Part shown: positions 6,029 through 7,195 of the stretch, piece after piece
Layout: every line of letters begins with the position of its first letter
How positions within the stretch are numbered: the first letter of the stretch is position 1
NCBI GenBank assembly: GCA_023336875.1
Contig: JAMBLH010000338.1
Coordinates: 1 to 7,195 of the forward strand
Origin: Actinomycetes bacterium
GTDB lineage: Bacteria > Actinomycetota > Acidimicrobiia > Spongiisociales > UBA5794
Reading direction: 5' to 3'
Length of the DNA stretch: 7,195 bases
Notes under the pieces: generated by a model
What the model was told of the DNA's origin: nothing
The model's input: only the letters and a program-made list of their open reading frames with translations
The model's database searches: none
Translations under genes and position numbers: made by a program

Positions 6029-6238
6029 ATGACCAAACAGACAACCGTGCGCCTCCCCGAGTCCCTTGCCGACGAAGCCGAGGCCGTCGCCCGGGTCAAA
6101 GGCACGAGCGTCAACGCGCTCATCATCGACGCCCTGGCCGCAGAGATCGACCGGGTCCGCCAAGATGAGGACTTCACCAACCGCGCCAAGCGACTCCTCG
6201 AACGCGACGCTGAACTCCTGGACCGCCTCGCCCGGTGA
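6029..6238 (+). CDS. Ribbon-helix-helix antitoxin, partner of a doc-type toxin
   Basis: A 69-residue protein beginning MTKQTTVRLPESLADEAEAV, the classic ribbon-helix-helix pattern. The strand TTVRLPE should enter the DNA major groove. Helix A (SLADEAEAVARVKG) and helix B (SVNALIIDALAAEIDRV) follow. The charged C-terminal tail (RAKRLLERDAELLDRLAR) is the part expected to bind and neutralise the toxin. The ATG at 6029 is chosen because the strand begins at once after it and the -10 box lies six bases upstream; longer readings of the same frame to 5885 would run through the promoter. Its stop overlaps the toxin start by four bases (GTGA). The toxin gene is broken, so this antitoxin now lacks its native partner, though it should still repress its own promoter. 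It resembles the small RHH antitoxins encoded beside VapC or Doc. Confidence 0.82.
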   Translation: MTKQTTVRLPESLADEAEAVARVKGTSVNALIIDALAAEIDRVRQDEDFTNRAKRLLERDAELLDRLAR

Positions 6239-6351
6239 CCCGATACCTGACGCTTGCCGAGTATCTGTGGCTCGCGGAGCAGGTAACGGGTATCGACGCG
6301 ACGACCTTGGGCAAGATCTCGCGATCTGACCTTGCAGACTCGGCGCTGCGT
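6235..6351 (+). pseudogene. doc: Truncated doc-type (death on curing) toxin gene
   Basis: The GTG at 6235 overlaps the antitoxin stop and opens MTRYLTLAEYLWLAEQVTGI then DATTLGKISRSDLADSAL. This is the N-terminus of Doc-family toxins (Y-L-T-L-x-E-x-L-x-L-x-E-x-x-T-G ... L-L-x-S-A-L), kinases of the Fic fold that phosphorylate elongation factor EF-Tu. After residue 38 the similarity stops. The open frame runs on to 6909, but that part is the antisense of the AbiEii and AbiEi genes and is Ser/Arg-rich. The catalytic Fic-like loop H-x-F-x-D-x-N-K-R is missing, so no active toxin can be made. The break lies at 6346-6351. Confidence 0.82.
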
Positions 6352-6456
6352 AACTCAGTAGTCCTTGAGGAGCGTTTCCGCGTCGACATCCCCGAAGGAA
6401 CGGGCCGCCGCTTCAGCGCTGTCGTCAAGGTTGTACTCGTCGCGGAATCGAGTCAT
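6346..6456 (-). pseudogene. Truncated AbiEii-type nucleotidyltransferase toxin gene
   Basis: The frame starts with ATG (6456-6454), overlapping the stop of the antitoxin gene by four bases, and encodes 33 residues: MTRFRDEYNLDDSAEAAARS then FGDVDAETLLKDY, then TGA (6357-6355). AbiEii/AbiGii-type toxins begin in the same way, with a short helix followed by an E/K-K-D-Y-W-V-T motif. Here TGA stands where TGG (Trp) is expected and VTQ follows in frame, so a nonsense change precedes the break. The nucleotidyltransferase core (G-S and D-x-D residues) is absent. The toxin cannot be functional. Similarity ends at about 6346, where doc sequence begins on the other strand. Confidence 0.72.
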
Positions 6457-7160
6457 GCTGCCGCCCCGCCAAGCGACTGCAGAGCCCGTTCGGTCACACT
6501 CCGTGTTGAGGCTGGCCGCACACCGTTCGCGAGAGTGGCCTCTCCAGCAAACTCCAATACGAGACGGAGGCGCTCCCGAACGCGCGCCGGCTCGGTGGCC
6601 GCAGCCTTCGCCAGTCGCTCCGGGCTCACCGTGCCGTCGCGGAGTATCACGCCCAGCCGTTCGAGCGCTTCGGATGCACCGATCTCGACGACCGCCTCCC
6701 AAGAGTCGAGAACCTCGAGTACAGCAACTTCCGACTTCGTAAGTCGAGCTGCTCGTCGCCCATTTGATCGGCGAGCGTCCCTTCGCACAAGCCGAATCCG
6801 ATCGAGCGGAGGCACCGTCGTGGGGACCGCATATTCGGGGATTCGCGGTACTTGGGTGGACAGGCCCAGAAGATTCGCAGCCGAAATGCCAGCAGGTCCG
6901 ACCGGGTAACCGTCGGCGTACTCCGCCACGACCGTTCGTGGATTGGGAGGCGCCATTCCGAATGGGGTATTGACTCCCCGCCAGTAGAGGCCGTGTCGGA
7001 TACGCAGCAACTCTCCGTCCTCGACGAGGCGTCCGAGTGCTTTTTCGATAGCCGTACGGGTTCCGTCGAACTCCGCACTCCGGAAGAACCGGTTGGGTGA
7101 CCGCCGTATCTTGCGACGGATCTCTCCTGCCGTTGATGGGCTGGCTGCGCGTATGGTCAT
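6453..7160 (-). CDS. AbiEi-type antitoxin / transcriptional regulator (DUF6088-like)
   Basis: A 235-residue protein with an N-terminal winged helix (about 10-62): a helix from EIRRKIRR, FFRSAEFDGTRTAIEKALGR, LVEDGELLRIRHGLYWRG, where the final R-x-G-L-Y turn is typical of AbiEi antitoxins. The central block GPAGISAANLLGLSTQVPRI (88-107) and the following strand and LTKSEVAVLEVLD (140-152) mark the DUF6088/AbiEi_C-like part. A charged helical C-terminus follows (SPERLAKAAATEPARVRERL). In type IV AbiE systems this protein represses its operon and counters the nucleotidyltransferase encoded next. Here that toxin gene follows with an ATGA overlap but is cut short, leaving the antitoxin orphaned. 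The ATG at 7160 is supported by a -10 box six bases upstream. The frame appears complete. Confidence 0.82.
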   Translation of the reverse strand: MTIRAASPSTAGEIRRKIRRSPNRFFRSAEFDGTRTAIEKALGRLVEDGELLRIRHGLYWRGVNTPFGMAPPNPRTVVAEYADGYPVGPAGISAANLLGLSTQVPRIPEYAVPTTVPPLDRIRLVRRDARRSNGRRAARLTKSEVAVLEVLDSWEAVVEIGASEALERLGVILRDGTVSPERLAKAAATEPARVRERLRLVLEFAGEATLANGVRPASTRSVTERALQSLGGAAA

Positions 7161-7195
7161 GTCAGAAGTATGCCATGGATTTCTGACGCTATCAA
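7161..7195 (-). promoter_or_regulatory. Leaderless promoter with inverted repeat for the AbiEi-type antitoxin
   Basis: On the minus strand TTGATA (7195-7190, five of six) and CATACT (7172-7167, four of six) are separated by 17 bases, and six bases follow before the ATG at 7160. There is no ribosome site, so a leaderless mRNA is likely. The inverted repeat GTCAGAA (7161-7167) and TTCTGAC (7181-7187), 13 bases apart, overlaps the -10 box and the start point, and is a likely autorepression site. The window ends at the -35 box. Confidence 0.6.

Noticed and set aside
5885..6238. A longer start for the RHH antitoxin (117 residues).
   Set aside because: The added part would run through the promoter and palindrome, and the ribbon-helix-helix fold begins right at the ATG at 6029.
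6235..6909. A 224-codon plus-strand frame that could be one protein with a Doc-like N-terminus.
   Set aside because: Only the first 38 residues look like Doc. The rest is the antisense of the AbiEii and AbiEi genes and is Ser/Arg-rich, without any domain.
1..7195. CRISPR array, tRNA or rRNA gene.
   Set aside because: No regularly spaced repeats were seen, and no cloverleaf with a TTCGA-type arm or rRNA-like block could be supported by eye.

Overview
The window looks like an accessory region of a GC-rich actinomycetote chromosome. I infer this from the GC content (about 60% by eye), the frequent GTG starts, the AGGAGG-type ribosome sites, and two promoters whose -10 box lies six bases before the start codon, as in leaderless actinobacterial mRNAs. 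Several genes are intact, but others are clearly broken, so the stretch reads as a patchwork of toxin-antitoxin modules and recombination scars around a few ordinary genes.

Left part (1-820): the 3' end of a SRPBCC-fold protein gene (+), a strong 14-bp hairpin, and then, facing it, the decayed 3' end of a SagB/ThcOx-type nitroreductase gene (-) with a frameshift. Positions 816-2189 hold a complete type II toxin-antitoxin operon on the minus strand. It comprises a TTGACA promoter, a 13-bp palindromic operator, an antitoxin with an excisionase-like DNA-binding helix and a C-terminal toxin-binding domain, and a RES-domain toxin. This module sits exactly where an ECF-like sigma factor gene (-) loses its second half.

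Middle part (2571-5296): a stretch with no recognisable gene, an intact deoxyribose-phosphate aldolase gene deoC (-), a second gene-poor stretch, and an intact 449-residue Fic adenylyltransferase-type gene (+) with an N-terminal inhibitory motif and a C-terminal winged helix.

Right part (5297-7195): a stretch without a clear gene, the C-terminal piece of a tyrosine recombinase overlapping a short downstream frame by ATGA, and a ribbon-helix-helix antitoxin with a leaderless promoter. The antitoxin overlaps a doc-type toxin gene cut after about 38 codons. At 6346-6351 this doc stump is joined head to head to the stump of an AbiEii-type nucleotidyltransferase toxin gene, whose AbiEi-type antitoxin (DUF6088-like) remains complete and has its own leaderless promoter with an inverted repeat.

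Overall, four toxin-antitoxin or Fic-related loci lie within about 6.4 kb. One TA pair (RES) and one stand-alone Fic gene look intact. The other two loci have lost their toxins and kept their antitoxins, which fits toxin inactivation by deletion. All functional calls are by motif recognition alone; no database search was run.
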